Shown here piece by piece: positions 35,055-44,119 of a DNA stretch of 64,000 nucleotides. Source of the DNA: JAIQFF01 sp963725615 (lineage in GTDB: Bacteria > Acidobacteriota > Terriglobia > Terriglobales > Acidobacteriaceae); assembly GCA_963725615.1 (NCBI GenBank), contig CAVRZO010000024.1, forward strand, positions 1 through 64,000. The letters run 5' to 3'. Below the pieces are notes generated by a model. It was not told the origin of the DNA, did not search any database, and saw only the letters and a program-made list of their open reading frames with translations. Position numbers and translations under genes: made by a program. The first letter of the stretch is position 1. Every line of letters starts with the position of its first letter.

Positions 35055-35561
35055 TTACTTCGCCGGCTTTCCCGCAGACTTCGCCGCGATCACCTCAATC
35101 TCCACCAGGGCCCAGGGTGCAACCAAAGCCGCGACCTGCACGGTGCTGCGAGCTGGCTTGTTGGGTTGCTCTTTGGTTCCGAAAAAGCGCGAGTACGCGG
35201 CCATCATTCCGGGGAAATCCAGCTTGCCGCCCTTCGCCGGATCGCCAGCCATGTACACGTGCATCATCACCACATCGCCCATGGCGAGGCCCTCGTTCTT
35301 GAGCGATGCCTCTATCTTGCTAAGCGTGCTCATGGTTTGCGCTTCCGTGTCGCCGTAGATGGCGGCCGTTCCCTTGGCCGCATCGGCCGGGGTCACCGGC
35401 GACGCCAGTTGGCCACTCAGGTACAGCGTATCTCCCACCCACACTCCGGTGGCAATCGGACGGTCGTCCTCTTGAATGTGGCGCACACTACTCTGCGCAC
35501 CTGCAATCAGGGACCAGAATACGGTGAGGATAAATATCAGGCGCATTGACGTGCTTCGCAT
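35055..35561 (-). CDS. Exported RidA-family (imine deaminase-like) protein
   Basis: 168 residues from ATG 35561, which follows GGAG by 6 bases. A signal peptide is clear (MRLIFILTVFWSLIAGAQ). The RidA/YjgF fold follows: GDTLYLSGQLASPV, AQTMSTLSKIEASLKNEG, VVMMHVYMAGDP and the conserved Arg in ARSTVQVAALV. RidA hydrolyses reactive enamines and imines and is usually cytosolic; this one is predicted to be exported. It lies 21 bp after a Tat-exported amine oxidase gene, whose product would release imines, so the two probably act together outside the cytoplasm. Confidence 0.85.
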   Translation of the reverse strand: MRSTSMRLIFILTVFWSLIAGAQSSVRHIQEDDRPIATGVWVGDTLYLSGQLASPVTPADAAKGTAAIYGDTEAQTMSTLSKIEASLKNEGLAMGDVVMMHVYMAGDPAKGGKLDFPGMMAAYSRFFGTKEQPNKPARSTVQVAALVAPWALVEIEVIAAKSAGKPAK

Positions 35562-35582
35562 AGGTAGCTCCATTTGAGTTTC

Positions 35583-37175
35583 TTATGATTGGCTGACGCG
35601 GCTGACGATCATCGTGATCGCTCTCTGGGCGGCCAGGGCTGCACCTTCCTGCCAGCCAATAATATGACTGCAGTGGTCTCCGGCAAAGTAGATCCGATCG
35701 TCGGGAACGATGAATTCTTGGTAGGGTCCTTTATAGTAAGGTGCGTCGTCAGTGAAAGGAAACTCGCGTCCGCGACTCGCCCACGACCCCAGGCTATACG
35801 GCACCTTACCCCATGATATATAAATTGGCTTCTCCAGTTCCTTGCTCTTGCCGGGATGCAGTTTTTCAACTGCAGCTTTGGAAGCAGCAATCTTCGCCTC
35901 AGATGTAGGCAGCTTGCCGAAATCAATCCAGTTTTCCATGGCGTAGCCGGAGATGAGTACTCCGCGCTTCGACATCAGCTTCGAGCTGGGATACCAGACC
36001 ATATTGATAAGACCGCTCGTGAGGAAGGAGATGCCGCCGTAAATCTCGTCTCCGTCCTGCTCCCAGAAGCGCCGCGACTCCCACGCTACTTTGTAAGCGG
36101 AGTCGTAGGTGGCCTGCTCGATCGCCGATTTCACCCGCGGAGCGAAGTCATTCGGTATCGTCCTGAGGATGGTGAGCGGCATCGAGCAAATGCAATAAGC
36201 TGCTTCGACGGACTCGATCGGGCCGGATTCTCCTTTGCGGTACGAAACTCTGACGCCATCGGTTGTCTTTCTGATTTCAGTGACCGGCGAGTTGTAGCGG
36301 ACCACATCGCCCAGCGCGTGCGCGAAGGCGTAAGGAATTCGATCCATGCCGCCGACCGGTTGGAACATGGTGGCCTGCATGTCGATCCTTTCTTCAAAAA
36401 GCATAGGCGCACAAAATTGCGACTTGAGCAGTTCGGAGAAAGCAAGCGGATCGCGAGGGATTTCCACCTGATCGCCCGCCCCGGGCAGCTGGCGGTCGCC
36501 GGAGCGCGAGGAGCCCCTGTATTCGTAGTTCTTTCCCAGGTCGCCATAGGTCTTCAGAAATTCCATCACTACGGCGTGGTCGTCCCGGGTGAAGGCCTGA
36601 TCGAGCGCTCCCTGTTGCACGCACTTGGCCAGCAATTCGGCGACATGGCCGCGAGTATCGTTGATGGCCTGTGCCTGGCGGACGGGTTTGCCGCCAAAAA
36701 CATTATCGTTCTGCAGCAGTGTGCTGCGCGAGGAATTGACCTCGACTTCAAGTTCCACTCCCAGTTCGTAGCAATAACCCAGCATGGTCTTGTGGATAGA
36801 GGGCAGACGCGCCGGGCCACAGTTGAAGTAGTTTCCGTCGTCGAAGGTACAATCTTGCGACGTCCCGTCATTAAAGACCAGCTTTGATCCCTTACGAAGA
36901 GTCCAGTTGCGCCCCCCGGGACGCTCCCGCGCTTCCAGCACGATGCAGTCGAACCCGGCGCGCCGCATCTCGTAGGCGGAGACCAGCCCGGCAATTCCGG
37001 CGCCTAGAATAATCACTTTCGTCCCGCGCCCGGTCGAAGGCGGCAGCGGAAAGTCCTTCCGCTGCTCGGTCTCAACCATGCCCAGAAGTCCGAGCGAGTG
37101 CATAGTCATGAAGGCGGCGCCGTAGCCGCCTGACCGCGCTATTCTGCCGATAAACTCGCGCCTGCTGATTGCCAT
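35583..37175 (-). CDS. Flavin-dependent amine oxidase (Tat-exported)
   Basis: 530 residues from ATG 37175, chosen because a twin-arginine signal starts there (MAISRREFIGRIARSGGYGA); the longer frame to 37241 adds nothing family-like. The FAD Rossmann loop is KVIILGAGIAGLVSAYEMRR, followed by LEARERPGGRNWTLR. The C-terminal FAD motif is RIYFAGDHCSHIIGWQEGAA. These are the hallmarks of flavin monoamine oxidases, which oxidise amines to imines with H2O2 release. The substrate is not known. It is followed closely by an exported RidA-like protein. An antisense 343-residue frame is a shadow. Confidence 0.9.
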   Translation of the reverse strand: MAISRREFIGRIARSGGYGAAFMTMHSLGLLGMVETEQRKDFPLPPSTGRGTKVIILGAGIAGLVSAYEMRRAGFDCIVLEARERPGGRNWTLRKGSKLVFNDGTSQDCTFDDGNYFNCGPARLPSIHKTMLGYCYELGVELEVEVNSSRSTLLQNDNVFGGKPVRQAQAINDTRGHVAELLAKCVQQGALDQAFTRDDHAVVMEFLKTYGDLGKNYEYRGSSRSGDRQLPGAGDQVEIPRDPLAFSELLKSQFCAPMLFEERIDMQATMFQPVGGMDRIPYAFAHALGDVVRYNSPVTEIRKTTDGVRVSYRKGESGPIESVEAAYCICSMPLTILRTIPNDFAPRVKSAIEQATYDSAYKVAWESRRFWEQDGDEIYGGISFLTSGLINMVWYPSSKLMSKRGVLISGYAMENWIDFGKLPTSEAKIAASKAAVEKLHPGKSKELEKPIYISWGKVPYSLGSWASRGREFPFTDDAPYYKGPYQEFIVPDDRIYFAGDHCSHIIGWQEGAALAAQRAITMIVSRVSQS

Positions 37176-37299
37176 CTTCAATGTCACCGATACATTCCTG
37201 GGATTTGTGTAAGGTATCATTCCCGAAAAGGTGCGACACATTCAACCTTTTGCTTGCCCCAATCAAGGTCCGGTTGATCTCGCAGCTGGCATCACCCCA

Positions 37300-37350
37300 C
37301 CGGGGGTGGCCCATCCTTCGCGTCTTTTGCGAAGGGTGGGAGGCAGACCG
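37300..37350. repeat. Palindromic intergenic repeat, family C (copy 1)
   Basis: CGGGGGTGGCCCATCCTTCGCG...TTTTGCGAAGGGTGGGAGGCAG. The near-identical copy at 38691-38742 has the same hairpin (CCACCCTTCGC / GCGAAGGGTGG). Confidence 0.8.
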
Positions 37351-37426
37351 CCGACAGCGGAGGATTTTCTAAAAAAAACTGCAAGATTCTCCGGGGGAAT
37401 GGACTTGAAGTAGAGCTTCTCGTAAC

Positions 37427-37813
37427 ATGGCCCGCATGAAAAAGGCGAAATCCGGTTCTCCCCAAACCATTGACGAATATCTGGCCGGAGTTCCGGAGCC
37501 CGCCCGCACCACCCTAAAAAAGATGCGGGCGGCGATTCGCTCCGCACTACCATCGGACGCTACCGAGACCATCAGTTACAAAATTCCCGCGTTCAAGCGC
37601 AAAAACATTCTGGTATGGTTCGCCGCCTTTTCAGACCACTGCAGCCTGTTCCCGACTGCCTCAGTTATCGAAGAGTTCAAGGACGAACTGAAGGGTTTCT
37701 CCACCTCCAAGGGAACCATCCACTTCCCCACGGAGAAGCCGCTGCCGATCGCACTTATAAAGAAAATTGTGAAGGCACGGGTCAAGCAGGAGCAAAGCAA
37801 GAAGCGGCGATAA
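37427..37813 (+). CDS. DUF1801-family protein (YdhG-like)
   Basis: 128 residues matching the DUF1801/iron-chaperone-like family: IDEYLAGVPEPARTTLKKMR, TETISYKIPAFKRKNILVWF, CSLFPTASVIEEFKDEL and IHFPTEKPLPIALIKKIVKA. Many homologues are annotated as iron chaperones from the frataxin-like fold, but the biochemical role is not established. A C-terminal basic tail (KQEQSKKRR) ends it. It is followed 35 bp later by a membrane protein gene. Confidence 0.87.
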   Translation: MARMKKAKSGSPQTIDEYLAGVPEPARTTLKKMRAAIRSALPSDATETISYKIPAFKRKNILVWFAAFSDHCSLFPTASVIEEFKDELKGFSTSKGTIHFPTEKPLPIALIKKIVKARVKQEQSKKRR

Positions 37814-37848
37814 AAAAGTGCGAAAACGCAGCCAGAGGAGAATTGCGA

Positions 37849-38682
37849 ATGGACCACACGCCCCGACGTGTCAGTTATGTCTTCCTTTGCATGGTGCCGA
37901 TTCTCGCGATTGGGGTCGCAGCCCCGCGCGCCCTTCGCGTCTCAGGTGTTTATCAGACCGTAGGAGGAGTGCTGTTTGCTGCGATCGTGATCGCGGCATG
38001 GATACTTGGCGCTCGCGCCCTCAGGGCCGGCGTGGAAGGGAAGCAGAGGCTTGCTCTTGCGGGTGGACTTCTTCTAACTCCGTTCGCACTGGTTGCTCTC
38101 CTATGGGTCGGCCTGGGCCCTCCGTGGGATGCAAGCCCGAGAGAGAACGTGATGCGTTATCTCGTCCTGCTCATCAGTTCGATCGCTGTGTCGGGTGGAC
38201 TCGTCGTTCTCAAGGAAGCGCTCAGCGAAGCCGGCGAACGCTACTATTCGACACTCGGATTTGCCGCGGCGATGCTCGCGGGAGCGGCCTATCTCATCTG
38301 GATGAGCCTTATGCTTGGAGCCTACATCGTGAAGGTGCGCGATGGACAGGTGCCGCCCGCGATTAATTCGCTGATTGACGCGTTCGACGTCCTGCTGGAT
38401 GTGGCGTGCCTTCTGACCTATCTCGCGACGGCAGCGTTCGCAGCCGCCATGGGACGAACCGGCTGGCTGGGGCGCGGCCCGACCCGCGCCTATGTGGCCG
38501 CGAACCTCATCGCGTTGCTGTTTCTGGTGATGAGAGGCATGTCATACCCCGATCCGGCGGCTCTTTCCACCCCGTGGTACACCCAGCCCGGTTTCGTTGC
38601 CGGAATCCCTGCGATCCCTTTCGTCATGCCGTTCCTGTTGGGAGTCGTTCTGCTGCGACGAGCGGGCGATAAGCAAGCGTAA
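37849..38682 (+). CDS. Polytopic membrane protein of unknown function
   Basis: 277 residues with about eight hydrophobic segments (for example GVLFAAIVIAAWILGARALR, YLVLLISSIAVSGGLVVL, GIPAIPFVMPFLLGVVLLRR). ATG 37849 follows GAGGAG by 8 bases; the long upstream frame overlaps the previous gene and is not used. No family motif was recognised. It is probably in an operon with the DUF1801 gene. Confidence 0.75.
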   Translation: MDHTPRRVSYVFLCMVPILAIGVAAPRALRVSGVYQTVGGVLFAAIVIAAWILGARALRAGVEGKQRLALAGGLLLTPFALVALLWVGLGPPWDASPRENVMRYLVLLISSIAVSGGLVVLKEALSEAGERYYSTLGFAAAMLAGAAYLIWMSLMLGAYIVKVRDGQVPPAINSLIDAFDVLLDVACLLTYLATAAFAAAMGRTGWLGRGPTRAYVAANLIALLFLVMRGMSYPDPAALSTPWYTQPGFVAGIPAIPFVMPFLLGVVLLRRAGDKQA

Positions 38683-38690
38683 TCAAACCG

Positions 38691-38742
38691 CCGGGGGTGC
38701 CCCACCCTTCGCGTGTTTTGCGAAGGGTGGGAGGCAGCACCC
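38691..38742. repeat. Palindromic intergenic repeat, family C (copy 2)
   Basis: CCGGGGGTGCCCCACCCTTCGCG...TTTTGCGAAGGGTGGGAGGCAGCACCC lies between convergent genes and could also serve as a bidirectional terminator-like hairpin, though without a T-run. Confidence 0.8.
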
Positions 38743-38748
38743 GAGGCC

Positions 38749-40392
38749 TTATTGAGCCGGAATGAAACTGAAACTCCGCACGAACATGTAACGAGTGATG
38801 TTGGGCGTGGCCAAACCGCCCCAGCCCTTGCTGTTGGTTCCCCAGTGGTTGATCATGGCGTACGCCGGGGTTTGCGGAACTACGCCGGTGTGCGTGGACA
38901 CCAGCGCGCCGTCAACGTAGAACTTGATTGAAGTTTTCGTCCACACGCACTTGTAAGAGTGGAAGCCTTGCTCGGGTGCGAAGGGCGCTTGTGTCGAGGT
39001 GTATTGCTTCGTGTTCACGCTGGTCCAGCTTGTCCACCAGAGCGTACCTGGGTTCTGACCTTCAATCTCCGGGCTGTCGATCTCGGTCTGTGAGTTATTC
39101 ACATAGATGAAGCCCGAGCTGATCTGGCCGGAGACGGTGTAGCCGGATCCGTTGGGCGTGCTGGAAGTCGAAGAAGCGCGCATGATCCACTCGTAGGTTC
39201 CGAAGCCGAGGGCGTTTTTGGATTGCAGCTCGCCGCCGACCGAGGAGTTGGAAGTCTGCGTGAGTTTGATGCGCAGCATGCCGGTGGAGAAGTCGAGATA
39301 CGAAGGAACGAACGAGCCTCCGCCCGGAGCGCCCCAGTTGGAGGGGATCCATTTGGAAGTGTCGAGCGAACCCTTCGAAAAGTCATCGTAGAAGGTTGCG
39401 CCGGCCGGAGCTCCCGACCCGCCGCCGCCCGTGCTTGAAGTGTAGGTGTAGCCACCACTCAAGCCGCCCGTCTGGTTATCCGTATTCTTCACGGCTACGT
39501 CGGCCGCTCCTGCGGCGTGCGCCGGAGTTTTCGCTGTAATCGACGTGCTGCTCACCACGGTCACGCTCGTCGCCGCCGTGCCGCCGATCGTCACCGCCGC
39601 TCCCGACATGAAACCTGTACCCGTGATGGTCACCGCCGTGCCCCCATTTGCTGTACCAGTATTCGGCGAGATCGCACTCACCTTCGGCGCCGGATTACTC
39701 GAACCTCCTCCGCTGCTTCCGCTGGCGCGGAAGGCAACCATCTGCATCACCCAGCTACCTGAGCTGTTTGGCGCTGTCGCACTGTAGCTTCCTGTGGTGC
39801 TGACCGTCTTGTCTTCCGCGATGTCCGCGTCCGGAGTGGTTATGATCCGCGAAACAAATCCCGCTCCCGCTGCTGTAAACCGCGCAATGGTCATCCCCGC
39901 CCCGAAGATCATGTCGTTCGCTGATGTGGTCGTGGCTGCACCACTGCTCGCGCTCGTCCCGCTGCCCGCCGCTCCCGCCTTCGCATCCAGCGGATTAGCA
40001 GGGTCCAGTCCGCTATACTCCAGCGCCCGAATATCCACATACTTGGCCGCCTGGTTAAACCTTACTGTTACCGTATTGCTGCCCGCCTTGATGCCCGCTG
40101 CGTAGTAGATTGATTGTCTCAACCCCGTCCCAGTCGTCGGTCCGATGGCCAGCACATAGTTGTTCCCCAGGCTGTCGCTCACCGTACTCACCGTCGACGT
40201 CGTGTCGTTCCACCCTACCACCACCACGTTCAGGTTCCCCGCCGTCTGCGCCAGTGTATAGGTCACTGCCACCGACCCGCTCGCTGTCTGCGGGGTCGCC
40301 GACTTCACTTGCACAAAAGTCGGCCCGCTGGCTAGCAATGCAGTGTTGGCGAGGAAAAGAGTTGCAAAGACTAAAAGGATCACCCTCATCAT
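38749..40392 (-). CDS. Secreted glycoside hydrolase family 16 protein with IPT/TIG domain
   Basis: 547 residues with a signal peptide (RVILLVFATLFLANTALLAS). An N-terminal beta-sandwich domain covers ~25-235 (VTYTLAQTAGNLNVVVVGWN). An IPT/TIG domain covers ~240-330 (APKVSAISPNTGTANGGTAV). The C-terminal GH16 domain covers ~345-547 (ATFYDDFSKGSLDTSKW, GFGTYEWIMRA, and the ExDxxE catalytic motif in TEIDSPEIEGQN). GH16 enzymes cleave beta-1,3/1,4-glucans, laminarin or galactans; the substrate here is not known. It is probably extracellular and used on plant, algal or fungal polysaccharide. Confidence 0.9.
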   Translation of the reverse strand: MMRVILLVFATLFLANTALLASGPTFVQVKSATPQTASGSVAVTYTLAQTAGNLNVVVVGWNDTTSTVSTVSDSLGNNYVLAIGPTTGTGLRQSIYYAAGIKAGSNTVTVRFNQAAKYVDIRALEYSGLDPANPLDAKAGAAGSGTSASSGAATTTSANDMIFGAGMTIARFTAAGAGFVSRIITTPDADIAEDKTVSTTGSYSATAPNSSGSWVMQMVAFRASGSSGGGSSNPAPKVSAISPNTGTANGGTAVTITGTGFMSGAAVTIGGTAATSVTVVSSTSITAKTPAHAAGAADVAVKNTDNQTGGLSGGYTYTSSTGGGGSGAPAGATFYDDFSKGSLDTSKWIPSNWGAPGGGSFVPSYLDFSTGMLRIKLTQTSNSSVGGELQSKNALGFGTYEWIMRASSTSSTPNGSGYTVSGQISSGFIYVNNSQTEIDSPEIEGQNPGTLWWTSWTSVNTKQYTSTQAPFAPEQGFHSYKCVWTKTSIKFYVDGALVSTHTGVVPQTPAYAMINHWGTNSKGWGGLATPNITRYMFVRSFSFIPAQ

Positions 40393-40983
40393 AGGAAAAA
40401 TCTCACTCTCGTATAGGGGATAGGGAATGGCGAACCAATCCCTTTTGGCCAGAGGGACAGCGGGGCCTAGGAGCGTTTCAAATTTCCGATTACTGAGCTC
40501 TTGAAGACTTGCGCTCAGCCTGCCAGTTCGATACTTAGCGGCTGTCTACGCGAAAAAAGGCACACGTGGACTGCTCCGCTTGGTTACTTCTTATGATGAA
40601 AACTAACCCCAACGTCCATGAGGCAGCAGGGACGTGTCTAAACTGGAACCCGTGGCGGTTGCTGCAAACAGTATTTCCCGAGTCCGTACCGGAACTCGGA
40701 CAGAACCAATTGGGTTCGACGAAGAGCGGTCCGGGAATACTAGCAAAAATTGGGCGAAAAGTTTTCCACAGGTAGTCCCAAAAGCGGCCACGGGCAGGCA
40801 ATTTGGCGGATATGGGTCGCGGGAGACCCATTTTGGGCTCAAATCCAGCGTGAAGGGCGTAGTGTCCGCGTCCCGCTGGCTGTCTGGCGGGCGTCTCGCC
40901 CGTCCATCGGGCCGGCCGGAGGCCGGCGCTACCAACCCCTTCGCGTTGTCTCCCTGCGGCAATCCCGCTAAACTGACTGTCCT
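40393..40983. other. Intergenic region with palindromic repeat
   Basis: 591 bp without a convincing gene. It contains a family-B palindromic element (40876-40941) in its right part. Short open frames on both strands look non-coding, including an antisense frame to the DUF3467 gene. Confidence 0.45.
40876..40941. repeat. Palindromic intergenic repeat, family B (copy 5)
   Basis: CTGGCGGGCGTCTCGCCCGTCCA followed by CGGGCCGGCCGGAGGCCGGCGC. A variant of the GGGCGTCCCGCCC hairpin family. Confidence 0.55.
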
Positions 40984-41280
40984 ATGTCCATCCCCACTCA
41001 GCCCAACATCAAACTGAACAACACCCCCGACTATCGTGAGACCTACGCTAACAGCGTGCAGGTGCGGGTGAACGTCTGGGATTTCTTCCTGGTCTTCGGC
41101 ACGTTGCAGCAGCAGAGTGAGACCCAGGTGGAGGTCAACAATTTCCAGGGCATTTATCTGAGTCCGCAGCAGGCCAAGGCGTTGTCGGGCATACTGCAGC
41201 AAAACGTGGCTGGCTATGAAAGCACGTTCGGCGAGATCAAACTGGATCCGCGTATGATGGCTCCCGGTCCGGTGCACTGA
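40984..41280 (+). CDS. DUF3467-family protein
   Basis: 98 residues: PDYRETYANSVQVRVNVWDF, FLVFGTLQQQ, NNFQGIYLSPQQAKALSGIL and QNVAGYESTFGEI. This is the complete DUF3467 pattern (YANxVxVxxxxxDFxLxFG...I.LSPxxAKxLxxxL). The function of this small cytoplasmic family is not known. ATG 40984. The gene stands alone between repeats. Confidence 0.88.
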   Translation: MSIPTQPNIKLNNTPDYRETYANSVQVRVNVWDFFLVFGTLQQQSETQVEVNNFQGIYLSPQQAKALSGILQQNVAGYESTFGEIKLDPRMMAPGPVH

Positions 41281-41281
41281 C

Positions 41282-41352
41282 TGGAGGACGGGCGTCTCGC
41301 CCGGCCTCCATTTCATCCCGCTCGGCGGGGCGAAAGGCTGCAGTCAGGATGA
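41282..41352. repeat. Adjacent family B (copy 6) and partial family A repeats
   Basis: TGGAGGACGGGCGTCTCGCCCGGCCTCCAT (41282-41311) is followed by CATCCCGCTCGGCGGGGCG...CAGTCAGGATGAC (41315-41352), the right end of family A. It directly abuts the DUF3467 stop. Confidence 0.7.
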
Positions 41353-41379
41353 CCGCTTGCAACCCAGCTTTTATAACTC

Positions 41380-43201
41380 TTGACACCCAATGACCAATCT
41401 TGGCGCGGACTTCATCCCGCGCTCGTGTTCGTTCTGATTTTTGCCGCGCTCCTGGCGCTGCACGCACCCCTGCTGCGCCTACCGTATTTCTGGGACGAAG
41501 CCGGCTATTACGTTCCGGCAGCGCGGGACCTGTTGCTGACCGGAACCCTGATCCCGCATTCCACTGTCTCCAACGCTCATCCCCCGCTGGTGATGGCCTA
41601 TCTGGCACTGTGGTGGAAGCTGGTCGGCTTCGCCCCGGCGGTGACGCGGACTGCGATGCTTCTGGCCGCGGCGTTCACTCTGCTCGGCCTGTTCCGGTTG
41701 GCGACGACGGTTGCGAGCCTTGAAGTCGCGGTGGTGGCCACAGTCTTGACCGCGATCTATCCAGTGTTCTTTGCGCAAAGCTCTCTCGTCCACCTCGACC
41801 TGGCCGCCGCCGGATTTACCTTCTGGGGTCTGCGTGCTTACGTAAAAGGCCAGAGATGTGGGACGGCACTTTGGTTCTCGCTCGCCTGCCTGACCAAGGA
41901 GACGGCAATTCTGGCGCCGATGGCTCTGTTCGCATGGGACGTTCTATCGCGCTGGTTGCCCGCCAGAGATGGAAGCAGCCTGCTTGGGCGTCGAAACTGG
42001 AATCCAGCATGGCTTCTGGTTCCGATGTCTTCCTCTCGCGGCGTGGTACGGCTTCCATTATTGGCGGACCGGTTTTGTCTTCGGCAATCCAGAGTTCTTT
42101 CGCTACAACGTCGAAGCTACGCTTAATCCTCTCCGCATACTGCTCGCCCTGCTGGTACGCCTGTGGCAAATCCTCGGCTACTTTCGCCTGCTGATGCTCA
42201 CCCTGGCCACCCTGTTTGCCATGTGGCTGCCTCCGTTGCGCGACCCGGCCGGTGAGCGCCCGCGGATCGCGCCGGACGTCCAGTTCGCCGTGCTCTCGGT
42301 GATTGTGGCCTACGTATTCGCCATGGCGCTGGTGGGCGGCGCCGAGCTGGCGCGTTATATGTTGCCCGTGGTGCCGCTGGTAATTCTGGTCTGTGTTTCC
42401 ACGCTGTGGCGCCGGGTCCGCCTGTGGCGCGGGGTGGCCGCGATGGTGGCTCTACTGTTCGTTTCGGGCTGGTTCATCAATCCGCCGTATGGGTTCGCTC
42501 CGGAAGACAATCTGGCTTACCGGGACTACATTCGCTTGCACCAGCGCGCCGAGAAATTTCTGGAGGCCCGCTATCCCATGGCGCGTGTGCTGACCGCGTG
42601 GCCGGCGAGCGACGAATTGACGCGTCCCTATCTAGGCTACGTCACGCGTCCGATGCAGGTGGTGCGCATTGAACACTTCGCCGCCGAACAGCTGATGTCC
42701 GCAGCCGATCTCCATTCGAGCGGAGCCGGCCCGGATTTCGAAGTGGCTCTCGTGTTCTCCACCAAATATGAACCGGCGCATCCGCTGCTCGAGCACTGGC
42801 GTTTGTGGCAGGAGTGGAAGGCAAGATTTTTCGACTACCATCGTGACGTGCCCCCCGAGGCGGCAGCTCAAATCCTGGGCGGAAACCTGGTCTACTCCGA
42901 AACCCGCCATGGCCAATGGATTAGCGTGATCGAAATGGAACGCATCGTGGATGCAGAAAACCACACGCGCAAGCCGGGCACCGGAAGTAGAACGCCAACA
43001 TGGAGGACGGGCGTCCCGCCCGTCATAGCCATCCCCGTCCATCGTAAGATTTCTATTGTTGCGGTACCTGCCCGGGCTGGACCGGCGGCGGACTCATCCC
43101 GCCAAACGGACTCGACGAGCCAGACGAATTGCCGGGGCCGGATGAGTTCTGCTGCACCGGGGGAGCCGACACCTGCAACGCAGGTTGCGCCGGCGTCGTG
43201 A
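41380..43201 (+). pseudogene. PMT/GT39-like membrane glycosyltransferase, with one frameshift and a repeat-derived C-terminal extension
   Basis: The first part has the GT-C layout: LPYFWDEAGYYVPAARDLLL with the catalytic-type Asp-Glu, NAHPPLVMAYLALWWKLVGF, LTKETAILAPMALFAWD and several membrane helices. After WNPAWLLVPM (42028) the frame breaks. Homologous sequence goes on in the next frame (LPLAAWYGFHYWRTGFVFGN, then more helices and a periplasmic C-domain). Removing one base at about 42028 joins them. The frame then runs through a family-B palindrome at 43000-43026 and into the convergent pseudopilin gene. The last ~60 residues are therefore not native. It likely transfers sugars from a lipid carrier. 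Start (TTG) is uncertain. Confidence 0.78.
43000..43026. repeat. Palindromic repeat, family B (copy 7), inside the glycosyltransferase frame
   Basis: TGGAGGACGGGCGTCCCGCCCGTCA in the 3' part of the glycosyltransferase frame, which reads through it into the convergent gene. Confidence 0.7.
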
Positions 43202-43967
43202 TCAGACCACCACGATCCATAGTCGGATCGTAGATAAACTGCCAATCGTTGTAGTGATTCTTGTGATTGAACTCGCGAATCGTCTTCGCCTTGCTGATGC
43301 TGGCCACGCCGACAATCGGGCCCCCGCCAAAAACTGTGCTGGTTAACTGACTGCCGGAAGTCCCGCCACCCGGCTGGTTTGACTCGGGCTTGGACTGATC
43401 GCCGGCCGGGCCAGCATTCTTTCCCGAGTCGCCGGAAGCGTCAGAATCGCCGCCCGCAGCAGGGGTTGGAGGCATGACCGGCGCGGCCTGGGCGGTTTGT
43501 GCCATCATGCCGCTGGCAGCGCCGAGCAGCGCTGCCGCTCCTGCTCCCCTGGCGGCCGCGGCACCGCCCATGGCGCTGGCGGCAACGCCTAACGCTACGC
43601 CCGGGGAGCTTGCCAGCTGCACTTCTCCCACGTGCAGTAATTTGAAGTCCTTGCCGGTGACCGGGTCTTTGTAGCGCTTCCGCAGGAAGCGGATGTTGTT
43701 GGTGTTTTCCAGTTCTTCAATGCGAGTGGGGTAACGTCCGGTTTTCTTGACAAAGCGGCGCAGCGCCCGCGAATACTGCACTCCGCGATGGATCATCTCT
43801 TCTTCGCGATCGCGTTTCACCCGAAAGGCGATGGTTGGAGCCACAGCGCCGGCGGCAATCGCCAGCAATGCGACAAACAACATCAGCATGAGAAGGATGT
43901 AGCCGCGTTCGGAGCGGCGGCTGTGATCGTCTTTGGTCCTTGGTCGTTGGTCGTTGGCCTTAGCCAT
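43053..43967 (-). CDS. Type II secretion / type IV pilus pseudopilin-like protein
   Basis: 304 residues. After a polar leader, a pilin-type N-terminal helix reads RGYILLMLMLFVALLAIAAG, with the Gly before Tyr possibly the peptidase site. Then comes REEEMIHRGVQYSRALRRFV, KKTGRYPTRIEELENTNNIR and YKDPVTGKDFKLL, as in GspG/pseudopilins. The rest is an Ala/Gly/Pro-rich low-complexity tail. It is the last gene of the pil operon (pilC to pilP). The unusual leader MAKANDQRPRTKDDHSRRSE is encoded by a 7-bp tandem repeat tract. Its role is probably as a minor pilin or pilus/secretion accessory. Confidence 0.82.
   Translation of the reverse strand: MAKANDQRPRTKDDHSRRSERGYILLMLMLFVALLAIAAGAVAPTIAFRVKRDREEEMIHRGVQYSRALRRFVKKTGRYPTRIEELENTNNIRFLRKRYKDPVTGKDFKLLHVGEVQLASSPGVALGVAASAMGGAAAARGAGAAALLGAASGMMAQTAQAAPVMPPTPAAGGDSDASGDSGKNAGPAGDQSKPESNQPGGGTSGSQLTSTVFGGGPIVGVASISKAKTIREFNHKNHYNDWQFIYDPTMDRGGLITTPAQPALQVSAPPVQQNSSGPGNSSGSSSPFGGMSPPPVQPGQVPQQ
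43927..43959. repeat. 7-bp tandem repeat tract (copy 1) encoding the pseudopilin leader
   Basis: On the minus strand, GCCAACG-ACCAACG-ACCAAGG-ACCAAAG. The unit is the same as in the tracts after pilP and pilB, but here it lies in the coding frame just after the start codon. Confidence 0.75.
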
Positions 43968-44044
43968 AAGCTGTATTTGTTAGAAGCGAGTTTTGTATAT
44001 CGCGGAAACCGGCGCGCCGTATAACTTCCGTGCCGAACCCAGCC

Positions 44045-44119
44045 ACCAAAGGGCAACGACCAAGGGCCAATGACCAACGACAAAGGCCGACGACTGACGA
44101 CCGAAGACTGACGACTGAT
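44045..44119. repeat. 7-bp tandem repeat tract (copy 2) directly after pilP
   Basis: About ten degenerate ACCAACG/ACTGACG units, ending one base before the pilP stop codon on the minus strand. Related to 43927-43959 and 46922-47004. Confidence 0.75.

Noticed and set aside
35856..36887. 343-residue open frame on the plus strand
   Set aside because: Antisense to the amine oxidase, whose FAD motifs are intact.
40603..41316. 237-residue open frame on the minus strand
   Set aside because: Antisense to the DUF3467 gene and reads through a palindromic repeat.
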